From positions 1-61,531 of the forward strand of contig JAFUFT010000023.1 in assembly GCA_017469795.1 (NCBI GenBank): DNA of 61,531 nucleotides, written 5' to 3'. The notes below the pieces were generated by a model, which made no database searches, had not been told where the DNA came from, and saw only the letters and a program-made list of their open reading frames with translations. The stretch comes from Oscillospiraceae bacterium. Lineage in GTDB: Bacteria; Bacillota; Clostridia; Oscillospirales; Oscillospiraceae. Position numbers and translations under genes: made by a program. Shown here one piece after another: positions 50,699 to 60,527 of this stretch (its first letter is position 1; each line of letters starts with the position of its first letter).

Positions 50699-50788
50699 GA
50701 AAAACCGATGGCGGAGGACGAAAAAACGATGCGGATTTGATCCGGTTCTATCCCCGGGAAAAAACCTGTATACTTTTTACAGGGAATG

Positions 50789-50797
50789 TGTTATAAT
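50789..50797 (+). promoter_or_regulatory. Extended -10 promoter of the RNase J gene
   Basis: TG-T-TATAAT with no good -35 box. The leader would be about 300 nt long. Confidence 0.5.
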
Positions 50798-51055
50798 ATT
50801 CTTCAGTGGCTCTCCGAGCGAGCTTTACATTTGTTGTTTTATGTACGGAAAAGTGCATGATATATATCTTTTCTAACGAACCGGAAAGACAGGTGCTGTC
50901 CAGCCGTTTTCCGCGTGACAGGGCTGAAAATGCGGGCACACAGATCCGGTTCGGGTCATAAGCAAATCGGGTGTTTCCGGATGGGAGACACCTGCGGGTT
51001 GTTGCGCGCTTCAGACTTTTCTGGCGGCATTGCGGCCCATACATCAAAATTTGAG

Positions 51056-51087
51056 GGGACAGACCCGGCTCAGCCGCCGGCTGTCCC
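51056..51087 (+). other. Hairpin 4 nt before the RNase J ribosome binding site
   Basis: GGGACAG pairs with CTGTCCC, with an inner CCGGC/GCCGG stem. Its closeness to the GGAG at 51092 suggests translational control or RNA processing; 50800-51055 holds nothing else I recognise. Confidence 0.6.
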
Positions 51088-51101
51088 GATTGGAGTAGTG
51101 A

Positions 51102-52766
51102 TTGAATTTGGCTGAAAAACTGAAAATTATTTCTTTGGGCGGTCTCAATGAGATCGGAAAAAACATCACCGTACTGGAATACGGCAACGATATGATCGTG
51201 GTGGACTGCGGTCTTGGATTCCCGGAGGACGACATGTACGGTGTAGACCTGGTGGTTCCGGATGTGACCTATCTGGTTAAGAACCAGCACAAGCTGCGCG
51301 GATTCTTTTTCACCCACGGACACGAGGACCACATCGGCGGCGTACCCTATGTGCTCAAGCAGGTCAACGCGCCGCTGCATACCACCCGTCTGACTGCCGG
51401 CCTGATCCAGATCAAGCTGGAGGAGCACGGCCTTTTGGAAACCACCTCGATCTTTACCCATGAGGCGGGGGATACCGTGAAAGCGGGGTGCTTCAAGGTG
51501 GAGTTCATCCACATGAACCACTCGATTGCCGATGCGGTTGCGTTCGCCATTCACACTCCGGTGGGAACTGTCATTATGACCGGAGACTTTAAGATCGATC
51601 CGACGCCGATCACCGGCAGCATCACAGACCTGGCCCGGCTGGGAACGCTTGGAAACAAGGGTGTTCTGGCGCTTCTGTGTGATTCCACGAACGTGGAGCG
51701 GGAAGGGTATTCCACCTCCGAACGGAAGGTCGCGCATACCTTTGATGAGATGTTCAAGGGCTGCGACCAAAGGATCATCGTTACAACCTTTGCGTCCAAT
51801 GTGGACCGCATCCAGACAGTGATCAATACAGCGGCCCGCTACGGGCGCAAGGTTGCAATTACCGGCCGGAGCATGGAGAATATGCTTCGGGTGTCCACGG
51901 AGCTCGGGTACATGGATATTCCGAAAAACACCCTGGTGGACATCAACGCCATCAAGTCCGTCCCCAGAGACAAGCAGGTGATCATCACCACCGGTTCTCA
52001 GGGAGAGAACATGTCGGCGCTGTACCGGATGGCCTTCTCCGGCCACCGTCAGGTGGAAATCACAGCGGGAGACCGGGTCCTGATCTCCGCCTCTGCGATT
52101 CCCGGCAATGAAAAGACCATCTCCGCGGTCATCAATGAGCTGTACCGCAAGGGCGCGGAAGTCATTTATGACAAGCTGGCGGACCTGCATGTGTCCGGAC
52201 ATGCCTGCCAGGAGGAGCTGAAAATCATCCACGCGCTGCTGAAGCCGAAGTTCTTTATTCCGGTTCACGGTGAGCAACGGCACCTCAAGCGCCACGCGCA
52301 GCTGGCCCGTGAAATGGGGATGGATCCCAGCCATATCATTATCTCCGACATCGGCCGGGTGATCGAGCTCTCCCGAAACAAGGCAAAGATCAACGGCACG
52401 GTTCCGGCGGGAAAAATGCTGGTGGACGGCCTGGGCGTTGGAGATGTGGGCAGCGTGGTCCTGCGGGACCGGAAGCATCTGGCGGAGGACGGCATGATCG
52501 TTGTCGTTGTGAATCTGTCCGGGGAGGACGGCTCCCTGCTGTCCGGACCGGATATCATCACCCGCGGCTTTGTGTACGTGAAAGAATCCGGAGACCTGAT
52601 GGAAGAACTGCATGATATTGCGGAAAAGGCGGTTACCGACTGCGTGGATCAGGGCATCACGGATTGGTCCACGGTCAAGGCGAGCATCAAGTCCAGCATG
52701 TCAAACTATCTGTTCCGTCATACAAAACGAAACCCCATGATCCTGCCCGTGATCATGGAGATCTAA
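51102..52766 (+). CDS. rnj: Ribonuclease J
   Basis: A 554-residue metallo-beta-lactamase/beta-CASP RNase, both endonuclease and 5'-3' exonuclease in Firmicutes mRNA decay and rRNA processing. Zinc motif THGHEDHIGG, the GDFKIDPTPI loop, the beta-CASP motifs (CDSTNVEREG, TGSQGE, SASAIPGNE) and the FIPVHGEQRHLKRHA His are present. The start is TTG 51102 with GGAG 6 nt upstream; TTG 51108 is the alternative. A single gene with a long leader. Confidence 0.96.
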   Translation: MNLAEKLKIISLGGLNEIGKNITVLEYGNDMIVVDCGLGFPEDDMYGVDLVVPDVTYLVKNQHKLRGFFFTHGHEDHIGGVPYVLKQVNAPLHTTRLTAGLIQIKLEEHGLLETTSIFTHEAGDTVKAGCFKVEFIHMNHSIADAVAFAIHTPVGTVIMTGDFKIDPTPITGSITDLARLGTLGNKGVLALLCDSTNVEREGYSTSERKVAHTFDEMFKGCDQRIIVTTFASNVDRIQTVINTAARYGRKVAITGRSMENMLRVSTELGYMDIPKNTLVDINAIKSVPRDKQVIITTGSQGENMSALYRMAFSGHRQVEITAGDRVLISASAIPGNEKTISAVINELYRKGAEVIYDKLADLHVSGHACQEELKIIHALLKPKFFIPVHGEQRHLKRHAQLAREMGMDPSHIIISDIGRVIELSRNKAKINGTVPAGKMLVDGLGVGDVGSVVLRDRKHLAEDGMIVVVVNLSGEDGSLLSGPDIITRGFVYVKESGDLMEELHDIAEKAVTDCVDQGITDWSTVKASIKSSMSNYLFRHTKRNPMILPVIMEI

Positions 52767-52776
52767 ATGAAAGTGC

Positions 52777-52803
52777 GCCCCGGGGATCTTTGATCCCCGG
52801 GGC
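52777..52803. terminator. Bidirectional terminator between rnj and the cyclase gene
   Basis: GCCCCGGGGATC and its complement with a 3-nt loop, no strong T-run. Confidence 0.75.
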
Positions 52804-52813
52804 GATGTTTATA

Positions 52814-53398
52814 TTATTCGGAGATGAGGAATGCCCGGCAGGGAGCACCGTCACACCCGGCAAGGTTCAGCGGCGCGCAACAGAGAAAATACCTGCCGTC
52901 CTCCAGCTGACCGAGCCGGATTCCCTCCAGCAGGACGACTTCTGCTCCGAGCAGGATCCTGTGAACCTCCGCAGGTGCGTGAAGCGGGCCGACCGACTGG
53001 GATTCGACGCCAAGGAGCCGTATGTTCCTCTGGGCAAAGACAGCGGCGGCTTCAGCGGTGACGACAGCGTCTCCGGCGATCAGGATTCGGTCCATGGCGT
53101 TTGCGCCGGCGGCTCTAATGCAGATTTCCTCCGCATTCCCGGCGGAGAGGTTCCCGGATTGGCGGGTCAGATAGGCCGGCCCGGCAAAGACCGACAGCGG
53201 AATCTGATCCACGGTTTTTCCGTCGTTAATAAAATGGAACGGAGCGTCGACATGGGTGCCGTTATGGGCGCACATGGACAGGGCAGTCAGATTGCAGGGA
53301 TCTCCGTCCGCAACAGAAAGCAACCGCTGTTTCTCCGGAGCGGGATCGCCGGGATAAACCTGGCACGAAAAGACCTCCTGTGAGATGTCGATGATCAT
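52814..53398 (-). CDS. Cyclase family protein (kynurenine formamidase-like)
   Basis: A 194-residue metal-dependent hydrolase of the cyclase/KynB fold: the metal-binding motif HNGTHVDAPFHF at residues 44-55, the N-terminal IIDISQEVFSCQVYPGDPAP and a later RAAGANAMDRILIAG strand. Related enzymes open N-formylkynurenine or arylformamides; no tryptophan-catabolism genes are adjacent, so the substrate is open. ATG overlaps the aminotransferase stop (ATGA), indicating co-translation. Confidence 0.85.
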   Translation of the reverse strand: MIIDISQEVFSCQVYPGDPAPEKQRLLSVADGDPCNLTALSMCAHNGTHVDAPFHFINDGKTVDQIPLSVFAGPAYLTRQSGNLSAGNAEEICIRAAGANAMDRILIAGDAVVTAEAAAVFAQRNIRLLGVESQSVGPLHAPAEVHRILLGAEVVLLEGIRLGQLEDGRYFLCCAPLNLAGCDGAPCRAFLISE

Positions 53399-54588
53399 GG
53401 CTGAAGACCGTATTCGGCGGCGAGGGCCTGGAAGTGGGGAAGGGACCGCACGATGGTATCGTGGCTGACGCAGTACGCGATCCGGACATACCCCGGGCAG
53501 GCGAAGCTGGAGCCGGGAACCAGGAGGATGTGATACTTCTTTGCCCGCTGGACGAACTCCTTTTCGTCCGGCACGGGCGCTTTGACAAAGAGGTAGAATG
53601 CGCCCTGTGGTTTGATGCACTCAAATCCGCATTCCTTCAGGCCATTGTACAGGGTCTCCCGGTTGCGGTTGTAGGCCGCCACGTCCGTCTGCTCGTCCAG
53701 ACAGCGGGCCACAGCCTTTTGCAGCAGAGACGGCGCGTTCACAAATCCGGACACCCGGGTGGCGATGCCGGCCGCCGCATAGATCAGATCATAGTCGTCA
53801 CACTCGTTGGGGATCACCAGATATCCGATCCGCTCACCGGGCAGCGACAGGGATTTGGACCAGCTGTAGCCCACGATAGTGTTGGCGTAATACCTGGTGA
53901 GGAAGGGCACTTCGACGCCGTCGTAGGCCAACTCCCGGTAGGGCTCGTCGGAGATCAGATAGATGGAAGTGCCGTATTCCCGCTGCTTTTCCCGAAGGAT
54001 CCGGGCCAGCTCCATACAGGTCTCGTGGGAATAAACCACGCCGGTGGGGTTGTTGGGGTTGTTGATGATCACTGCCTTTGTGAGCGGTGTGATCTTCTCC
54101 GCGAATTCCTTCAGATTTGGCTGGAAGGTATCCGTATCAGGGGAGACCACCACGAGCTTCCCGTCGTAGTTCATCACATAGTTGCCGTACTCCGTGAAGT
54201 AGGGGGCAAAGGTAAGGACTTCGTCACCGGGATTGAGCAGTGTTTTGAGGATCACGTTCAGTCCGCCGGCGGCGCCGACGGTCATGATGATGTTGCCGGA
54301 AGAGAAATCGGTGCCGAACCGCCGGTTCAGGTTTTCCGCGACCGCTTCCCGGACGTCCTCGTAGCCCACATTGGACATATAGCCGTGGACAGAGAGCGGG
54401 TCTTCCTCTGCGAGAATGTCGCAGATCGCCCGGTTGACGGCGGCAGGCGCCGGTACAGAGGGATTTCCCAGCGAAAAATCATAGACGTTTTCCGCGCCGA
54501 ATTCCCGGGCCATCTGCTGCCCTTCTTCGAACATGGCGCGAATGACGGAGTTGTTTTCCGCAAGCTTTTTCATTTTTTCGGAGATCAT
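53395..54588 (-). CDS. Class I/II pyridoxal-phosphate aminotransferase
   Basis: A 397-residue aminotransferase with PLP Lys in SWSKSLSLPGERIGY, INNPNNPTG, and the phosphate-binding GAAGGLNVILKT region near the N-terminus; DFSLGNPSVPAP is typical of AspC-like family members. AGAAGG precedes ATG 54588. It sits between glpK (16 nt) and the cyclase gene (overlap). Donor and acceptor are not predictable; the coupling with a cyclase suggests an amino-acid-derived substrate. Confidence 0.9.
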   Translation of the reverse strand: MISEKMKKLAENNSVIRAMFEEGQQMAREFGAENVYDFSLGNPSVPAPAAVNRAICDILAEEDPLSVHGYMSNVGYEDVREAVAENLNRRFGTDFSSGNIIMTVGAAGGLNVILKTLLNPGDEVLTFAPYFTEYGNYVMNYDGKLVVVSPDTDTFQPNLKEFAEKITPLTKAVIINNPNNPTGVVYSHETCMELARILREKQREYGTSIYLISDEPYRELAYDGVEVPFLTRYYANTIVGYSWSKSLSLPGERIGYLVIPNECDDYDLIYAAAGIATRVSGFVNAPSLLQKAVARCLDEQTDVAAYNRNRETLYNGLKECGFECIKPQGAFYLFVKAPVPDEKEFVQRAKKYHILLVPGSSFACPGYVRIAYCVSHDTIVRSLPHFQALAAEYGLQP

Positions 54589-54604
54589 GTGGTAACCTTC
54601 TTTC

Positions 54605-56116
54605 TTATTTTGCCAAACGGCCCCACTGTCTGGAAAGATCCACGGCAGTGTGCCAGTTGTGTGCGAGCGTCTGCCGGAGCTCGGGGGCCATGTCCGGCCG
54701 GAATACCCGGTCTGTGATCTGGAGCTTCGACAATTCTTCCGTTCCGCTCCATACTCCGGTGGCAAGGCCCGCCATAAAGGCTGCGCCTGCGGCGGTGGTT
54801 TCCACCATGGTCGGACGGATCACGTTCAGATCCAGCAGGTCCGCCTGGAACTGCATCATAAAGTCGCTGACGCTGGCGCCGCCGTCCACCCGCAGCTCCC
54901 GGAGTTTCGTGCCGGACTCTGTCTCCATGGTCGTTACGAGATCCATGACCTCATAGGCGATGGATTCCAGAACGGCGCGGCACATATGCGCTTTGCCGGT
55001 TCCCCGGGTCATGCCGAAGAAGCTGCCGCGGGCGCCGGTATCCCAGTACGGTGCGCCGAGACCGGTAAAGGCCGGAACAAAGTAGACCCCGTCGTTGTGC
55101 GATAGCGTTTCGGCGAGAATGTCGCATTCATGGGCGGCGGCGATGATCTTGCATTCATCCCGCAGCCACTGAATCGCGGAACCGGCGTTGAAAGCGCTTC
55201 CCTCAATAGCGTAGGAGACTTCGCCGCCGAGGCTCCAGCCGACGCTGGTGACCATGCCCTGATGGGACCGGGCGCTCTGGGAGCCAATATTGAGCAGGGT
55301 AAAGCATCCGGTGCCGTAGGTGTTTTTCGCCTGGCCGGGCAGGAAGCACCCCTGTCCGAACAGGGCGGCGGGCTGGTCTCCGATGGATCCCGCAATGGGC
55401 GTTCCGGCGAGGGCGGCGAGTCCGCGCACCGTTGGCGCTACGGTGCCGTAAATCATGGAGGAGGGAACCGGCGTCGGGAGCATACAGCGCGGAATATTCA
55501 GAATGGAGCACAGCTCCTCGTCCCAGCACAGCTTGTCGATATCGAACAGCATGGTCCGGGAGGCGTTGGAGTAATCCGTCACATGGGCGGCGCCGCCGGT
55601 CAGGTTCCAGATCAGCCAGCTTTCCACGTTTCCGAAGAGCAGCTCGCCCTGCTCGGCCCGACGCTGCAGCGTGGGTTCCTGATCCAGGATCCAACGGATC
55701 TTCGTGCCGGAAAAATAGGGGTCGATCAGCAGACCGGTCTTTTGAAGGACCGTTTCGGAGAGTCCGTCCGCCTTGAGCTTTTCGCAGATGCCGGCAGTCC
55801 GGCGGCATTGCCAGACAATGGCGTTGCTGACCGGTTTTCCTGTGGCTTTGTCCCAGATGATGGTGGTCTCACGCTGGTTCGTAATGCCGATGGCGGTGAT
55901 ATCCGTGGGGCTCAGGCCGCTCTTTTCGTAGACCTCTTCCATGGCCAGAAGCTCCGTGGAGAGGATTTCCATAGGATCGTGCTCAACCCAGCCGGGGGAG
56001 GGATAATGCTGTGTGATGGGATACTGAGCCATAGATACGATATTGCCGAGTTTGTCAAACAGAATCGCGCGGGATGAGGTGGTACCCTGATCCACTGCCA
56101 GTACATAACCGTTCAT
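54605..56116 (-). CDS. glpK: Glycerol kinase
   Basis: A 503-residue FGGY kinase that phosphorylates glycerol to glycerol 3-phosphate. Diagnostic: VLAVDQGTTSSRAILFD at the N-terminus, ITAIGITNQRETTIIWD, GDQPAALFGQGCF and the second FGGY signature LRVDGGASVSDFMMQFQADLL. AAGGAAG precedes ATG 56116. No glpF or glpD is nearby; instead it heads an operon with an aminotransferase and a cyclase, an unusual context. Confidence 0.95.
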   Translation of the reverse strand: MNGYVLAVDQGTTSSRAILFDKLGNIVSMAQYPITQHYPSPGWVEHDPMEILSTELLAMEEVYEKSGLSPTDITAIGITNQRETTIIWDKATGKPVSNAIVWQCRRTAGICEKLKADGLSETVLQKTGLLIDPYFSGTKIRWILDQEPTLQRRAEQGELLFGNVESWLIWNLTGGAAHVTDYSNASRTMLFDIDKLCWDEELCSILNIPRCMLPTPVPSSMIYGTVAPTVRGLAALAGTPIAGSIGDQPAALFGQGCFLPGQAKNTYGTGCFTLLNIGSQSARSHQGMVTSVGWSLGGEVSYAIEGSAFNAGSAIQWLRDECKIIAAAHECDILAETLSHNDGVYFVPAFTGLGAPYWDTGARGSFFGMTRGTGKAHMCRAVLESIAYEVMDLVTTMETESGTKLRELRVDGGASVSDFMMQFQADLLDLNVIRPTMVETTAAGAAFMAGLATGVWSGTEELSKLQITDRVFRPDMAPELRQTLAHNWHTAVDLSRQWGRLAK

Positions 56117-56232
56117 AGGAGCACTTCCTTGTTGTGTTTTTGTGATTATAGTTTCCATCAAATTCCCCGGAATGTCAATATTCTTTGGGGCATTTTTCGG
56201 GAAGCAAACTGTTTTTCTCTGAAAAAACCGGG

Positions 56233-56261
56233 TTGTATCTTTTCTGTTTATCCGATATAAT
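56233..56261 (+). promoter_or_regulatory. Promoter of the membrane protein-dapF-dapL operon
   Basis: TTGTAT, a 17-bp spacer, then TATAAT. Confidence 0.65.
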
Positions 56262-56295
56262 ATTACTTAATGCAAGTAGATCGGAGTGATGTCAG

Positions 56296-57324
56296 TTGTA
56301 CAGGACATTGCGGAAAGAAAGCCTGAAAGCGGTTCTGCCGAGAATCATTGCCCTTGCGGTTCTGACGGTGATACTGTTTGGCGTCAGCGGTGGGAGCCTG
56401 ATCAAAATGGTCTCCGGGCCGAAACCGCTGGATTCCGTGCCGGCAGACCAGCTTAGCGGCGCGTATGTGGAATTTGACGCCAGCGAGATCATTGTGGCGT
56501 TTGCGTCGCTGACCTCCAAAGGAGACAGCGGGAGCAAGACCCTGGAGACCTATTATCTGCTTCCTCTGGGGGAACAGCAGTATCTGGCCGTCATGGACCA
56601 GAAGGAGCGCAACAGCAATGTGATCGAGCGGGCCATGGAACAGAGCCATGAATACTATATGGGCGATCTGGAATCCCTGACGAAGCTCGGGCCGCTCCAT
56701 GGGACTGTGAGCGGATTGGATGAAGAGATGCTGACCTACATGGCCGACTGCATCGATAATTATCAGCTCCCGGGATATGAAGAGGGGAGAGACAGCCAGC
56801 GGCTGCTGCTGGCCTGCCAGGTCAACCTGGATCATGCCGGATTCCTGCCTGAGGGCCTGGCCCGGATCCTGGGGATCTGCGGCCTTGTCTGCCTGCTTCT
56901 TCTCGCGGCGCAGCTTGCCGTGGTGTTCAGCGGCGTCTATCAGAGAAACGTACGGTCTGCAGTCGGGAACGGGGACGACGCAGGATTTGACCAGGCGCAG
57001 ACCATCGAGCGCGTGCGGGTGGGGAAATACGTCTGGTATCCTCAGGGGCCGAAAAGCCGTGCACTGAAGACAGAGGAACTGATCTGGGGATATGCCATGC
57101 CGGAGCCGATGGTCGTGAGCAAATACCGCTGGCCTGTTGCCCTGTACGACAGGTCGCAGAAGCTGACCAGGATCCAGTTCATGGATCAGAAGCACTGCCA
57201 GGACTTCCTGGATGCCATCGAGGCCCAGGGACACCCCTTCCGGAAGGGATATACCAGCGCGCTTGCCGAACAGTTCCAAAATGACCCGGAGGGATTCATC
57301 CGGGATGCGAAAGCGTCCAGATAA
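56296..57324 (+). CDS. Membrane protein of unknown function, 342 residues
   Basis: A protein with an N-terminal helix (AVLPRIIALAVLTVILFGVS), an extracytoplasmic region of about 160 residues, a second helix (ARILGICGLVCLLLLAAQLAVVF) and a cytosolic C-terminal domain (GKYVWYPQGPKSRALKTEEL). The start is TTG 56296 with GGAG 9 nt upstream. It lies 11 nt before dapF, so it is the first gene of the lysine operon; it has no obvious link to that pathway. I do not recognise the family with certainty. Confidence 0.72.
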   Translation: MYRTLRKESLKAVLPRIIALAVLTVILFGVSGGSLIKMVSGPKPLDSVPADQLSGAYVEFDASEIIVAFASLTSKGDSGSKTLETYYLLPLGEQQYLAVMDQKERNSNVIERAMEQSHEYYMGDLESLTKLGPLHGTVSGLDEEMLTYMADCIDNYQLPGYEEGRDSQRLLLACQVNLDHAGFLPEGLARILGICGLVCLLLLAAQLAVVFSGVYQRNVRSAVGNGDDAGFDQAQTIERVRVGKYVWYPQGPKSRALKTEELIWGYAMPEPMVVSKYRWPVALYDRSQKLTRIQFMDQKHCQDFLDAIEAQGHPFRKGYTSALAEQFQNDPEGFIRDAKASR

Positions 57325-57335
57325 AGGAGACTGCC

Positions 57336-58172
57336 ATGAGATTTACCAAGATGCAGGGAATCGGAAACGATTATGTCTATGTAAACTGCATGGAGCAGCA
57401 GATTCCCGACGCGCCGGCGCTGGCGAGGCGGATCTCTGACCGGCATTTCGGCGTAGGGGCAGACGGCCTGATCCTGATTTGTCCGTCAGAAGTGGCGGAT
57501 TTCCAGATGGTCATGTACAATGCCGACGGTTCCCGGGCGCAGATGTGCGGCAACGGGATCCGCTGTGTGGGAAAGTATGTTCATGACCGCGGACTGACGG
57601 ACCGGACGACCGTGACCGTCGAAACCCTTGCGGGCGTGAAAACGCTGCAGCTCCATCTGGAAGGCGGGACAGTTGCCTCTGTTACCGTGGATATGGGCGT
57701 TCCGATCCTGGATCCCCGGTTCATCCCGGTACGCTCCGAAGAAGAACGCTTTGTGGACGAAGCGGTTGAGGTTGACGGGATCGAATACCGCATTACTGCG
57801 GTATCGATGGGAAATCCCCATGCGGTTTTGTTTGTAGAGGATACGGACTCCCTGGACCTTCCGGCGATCGGCCCGGCTTTTGAGCATCACCCGCTGTTCC
57901 CGGATCGGACCAATACGGAGTTTATACAGGTGGTGGACCGCAGTACGATCAAAATGCGGGTCTGGGAACGGGGATCCGGCGAGACACTGGCCTGCGGAAC
58001 CGGCGCTTGCGCTGCGGTGGTAGCGGCTTATCTGAACCAAAAGACGGGATCTGACGTGACGGTCAGACTGTTGGGCGGCGATCTGAACATCAACTGGGAC
58101 GAGGCTACGGCCCATGTGTTTATGACTGGACCTGCCGCGTTTGTATTTGACGGCGAATTGGAAATTGACTGA
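57336..58172 (+). CDS. dapF: Diaminopimelate epimerase
   Basis: A 278-residue PLP-independent racemase converting LL-DAP to meso-DAP for lysine and peptidoglycan. The two catalytic Cys are in AQMCGNGIRC and ETLACGTGACA; the N-terminal FTKMQGIGNDYVY is conserved. AAAGGAG precedes the ATG. 21 nt before dapL. Confidence 0.97.
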   Translation: MRFTKMQGIGNDYVYVNCMEQQIPDAPALARRISDRHFGVGADGLILICPSEVADFQMVMYNADGSRAQMCGNGIRCVGKYVHDRGLTDRTTVTVETLAGVKTLQLHLEGGTVASVTVDMGVPILDPRFIPVRSEEERFVDEAVEVDGIEYRITAVSMGNPHAVLFVEDTDSLDLPAIGPAFEHHPLFPDRTNTEFIQVVDRSTIKMRVWERGSGETLACGTGACAAVVAAYLNQKTGSDVTVRLLGGDLNINWDEATAHVFMTGPAAFVFDGELEID

Positions 58173-58193
58173 AAGAATCAAGGAGTGTAAATT

Positions 58194-59408
58194 ATGGCAA
58201 AAATCAATGAGAACTACGCCAAGCTGCCCGGCAGCTACCTGTTTGCGGAGATCGCCCGCCGTGTCGCGGCTTTTTCCGCGGAGAATCCCGATGTGAAGCT
58301 CATCAAGCTCGGAATCGGAGATGTGACCCGGCCCCTTGCCCCTGCGGTCATCGAGGCCATGCACAAGGCGGTTGACGAGATGGGCCGGAAGGAGACCTTC
58401 CGCGGCTACGGCCCGGAGCAGGGCTATGACTTTCTCCGGAACGCCATTGTCGCCAACGATTTCAAGGCCCGCGGTGCGGAGATCACTGCGGATGAGGTCT
58501 TCGTTTCCGACGGCGCCAAGAGCGACTGCGGCAACATCGGTGACATCTTCTCCACGGACAATGTGGTGGCGGTCTGCGATCCGGTCTATCCGGTCTATGT
58601 GGATACCAACGCTATGGCCGGACGGGCAGGGGAGTACCTGTCTGAACTGGAAAAATGGTCGAACATCTACTATATGCCGACCACAGCGGAAAACGCGTTT
58701 GTTCCGGAACTGCCGAAAACCCATGTGGATCTGATCTATCTCTGCTTCCCCAACAATCCCACCGGCACCACGCTGACCAAGGATCAGCTCAGACAATGGG
58801 TGGACTATGCCAACGAGCATGATGCGGTGATCCTGTTTGACGCCGCATACGAGGCGTTCATCACGGAGGACGACGTGCCGCATACCATCTATGAGATCCC
58901 CGGCGCCGAGACCTGCGCCATCGAATTCCACAGCTTCTCCAAGACGGCCGGCTTTACCGGAAACCGCTGCGCGTATACCGTGGTGCCCAAGGCGCTCATC
59001 CGCCAGGGACAGAGCCTCAACAGCATGTGGAACCGCCGCCACACCACAAAGTTCAACGGTGTTCCCTATGTGGTCCAGAGAGGTGCAGAAGCTGTGTACA
59101 GCGAGGAAGGCATGCAGCAGGTGAGACAGACCATCGCCTTCTATCAGGAAAACGCCCGGGTGATCCGGGAGGGCCTCAAAGAGGCGGGACTGGAAGTCTA
59201 TGGCGGTGTGAATTCCCCCTACATCTGGTTCAAAACGCCGACGGATTCCTGGAGCTTCTTTGACCGGCTGCTGAAAGAGGCCCATGTGGTGACCACACCC
59301 GGCGCCGGATTCGGCCCCAGCGGAGAGGGTTACATCCGGGTCACCGCCTTCGGTGACGCGGAGGACACCAAAGAAGCGGTTCGCCGGATTCTTGACCTGC
59401 TGAAATAA
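58194..59408 (+). CDS. dapL: LL-diaminopimelate aminotransferase
   Basis: A 404-residue PLP enzyme that makes LL-DAP directly from tetrahydrodipicolinate, by-passing the acyl intermediates. Hallmarks: [44 protein letters not shown] and the PLP Lys in [15 protein letters not shown]. Pairing with dapF shows that this organism uses the DapL route. AAGGAG precedes the ATG. Confidence 0.97.
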   Translation: MAKINENYAKLPGSYLFAEIARRVAAFSAENPDVKLIKLGIGDVTRPLAPAVIEAMHKAVDEMGRKETFRGYGPEQGYDFLRNAIVANDFKARGAEITADEVFVSDGAKSDCGNIGDIFSTDNVVAVCDPVYPVYVDTNAMAGRAGEYLSELEKWSNIYYMPTTAENAFVPELPKTHVDLIYLCFPNNPTGTTLTKDQLRQWVDYANEHDAVILFDAAYEAFITEDDVPHTIYEIPGAETCAIEFHSFSKTAGFTGNRCAYTVVPKALIRQGQSLNSMWNRRHTTKFNGVPYVVQRGAEAVYSEEGMQQVRQTIAFYQENARVIREGLKEAGLEVYGGVNSPYIWFKTPTDSWSFFDRLLKEAHVVTTPGAGFGPSGEGYIRVTAFGDAEDTKEAVRRILDLLK

Positions 59409-59410
59409 GA

Positions 59411-59438
59411 AAACAGGAGACCCTCGGGTCTCCTGTTT
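59411..59438. terminator. Bidirectional terminator after dapL
   Basis: AAACAGGAGACCC and its complement with a tiny loop, A- and T-rich flanks. Confidence 0.88.
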
Positions 59439-59449
59439 TCCGTCTCGGT

Positions 59450-60409
59450 TTAGATTCCGGCGGCGGATCTGCACATTTGGCGGTACTGCTCCGCTACGGA
59501 TTCCGGGCCCAGAATTCTGACACGGCCGGAAAAACTGAATATCCAGGAAAAGAACACCGGGGACACGTCCACGTCCACTGTCAGCGTGAACGTATCGTCG
59601 GACTGGGGGATCATCATGATATCGTTTCCAAACCGGTCCGCGGCGCTGTCGGCAAGCTCATTCGGGAACTGCAGCCTCACCGATGCGGTCTTTCCGCCGA
59701 ACATTCCGAAAACCTGCTTGGAATACTGCGCCATATTCAAATCCCGGTATGTTTCCGGAGATTTTCTGGCCGTGTCGAGCAGGCGGATATGCTCCATGCG
59801 GTCCACCCGGAAATGGGTGCGGCCCTTATCTTCCCGGTGGGCAATCAGATAGTAGTTTTCGCTGTCCCAGCACAGTCCGTAGGGGGAAGCGGTGTAAACG
59901 CCCCGCTTGGTCCGGCTGCCGTCCGGGCGGCGGGACATATAATCAAATTGGATCTCACAGTTGGAATTGATGGCCTCGTAAATGGCATCGATGTTGTAGT
60001 AGATCTGTTCGTTGGAGGCCTTTGGACGTCCTACCAGAAACAACTGACGCCGGAGCTGGGAAGCGCGGTAACGGCTGGTCAGGGATTCCAGCTTTTCGAT
60101 CAGCTCATAGGATTTTTTCTCGGTAATGAATCTGGAACACTGGATCGTATCTACCAGCAGCTTCAGCTCCGCAAGCTCGAAGGTGTCGGAGGCGAGATAG
60201 TATCCCTTCCTGTCGTGCAGAATGTCCCATCCGTACTCTTCCAGAATGGAGATGTCCCGGTAAAGGCTTTTCCGCTCGGCGGAGATGCCCTGCTGCCGGA
60301 GAAGATTGAGGATATCCTGTGCGCTGAGATGATGCTCCTCGTCGGTTTCCCGCCTGAGGATCGTCATCAGGGCCAGAAGTTTTTCTTTGGTTAGTTCCGA
60401 TTTTGGCAT
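59450..60409 (-). CDS. WYL-domain transcriptional regulator (YafY type)
   Basis: A 319-residue regulator: an N-terminal winged helix (LLALMTILRRETDEEHHLSA, KSLYRDISILEEYG), then a WYL domain (YGLCWDSENYYLIAHREDKG, THFRVDRMEHIRLL) and the C-terminal WCX extension. WYL domains are thought to sense nucleic acids or nucleotides and often regulate DNA damage or defence genes. GGAGGG precedes ATG 60409. Divergent from the phosphoesterase gene, which it might control. Confidence 0.9.
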   Translation of the reverse strand: MPKSELTKEKLLALMTILRRETDEEHHLSAQDILNLLRQQGISAERKSLYRDISILEEYGWDILHDRKGYYLASDTFELAELKLLVDTIQCSRFITEKKSYELIEKLESLTSRYRASQLRRQLFLVGRPKASNEQIYYNIDAIYEAINSNCEIQFDYMSRRPDGSRTKRGVYTASPYGLCWDSENYYLIAHREDKGRTHFRVDRMEHIRLLDTARKSPETYRDLNMAQYSKQVFGMFGGKTASVRLQFPNELADSAADRFGNDIMMIPQSDDTFTLTVDVDVSPVFFSWIFSFSGRVRILGPESVAEQYRQMCRSAAGI

Positions 60410-60466
60410 TTCAATCCCTCCGGAGTATAGTGTATCACAGCTTCCAGAAAAGTACAAATGCTTATC

Positions 60467-60495
60467 TTGAAATCTGTCGATCTTTTTGGTATACT
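60467..60495 (+). promoter_or_regulatory. Promoter of the phosphoesterase gene
   Basis: TTGAAA, a 17-bp spacer, then TATACT. On the other strand TTGTAC-17-TACACT could serve the WYL gene. Confidence 0.7.
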
Positions 60496-60527
60496 CAATT
60501 TGAGAATCCTAACTTTTTGGAGGCATC

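Noticed and set aside
57486..59474. 662-codon minus-strand frame opposite dapF-dapL
   Set aside because: Spans two unmistakable lysine-pathway genes on the other strand; an artefact of GC-rich codon usage.
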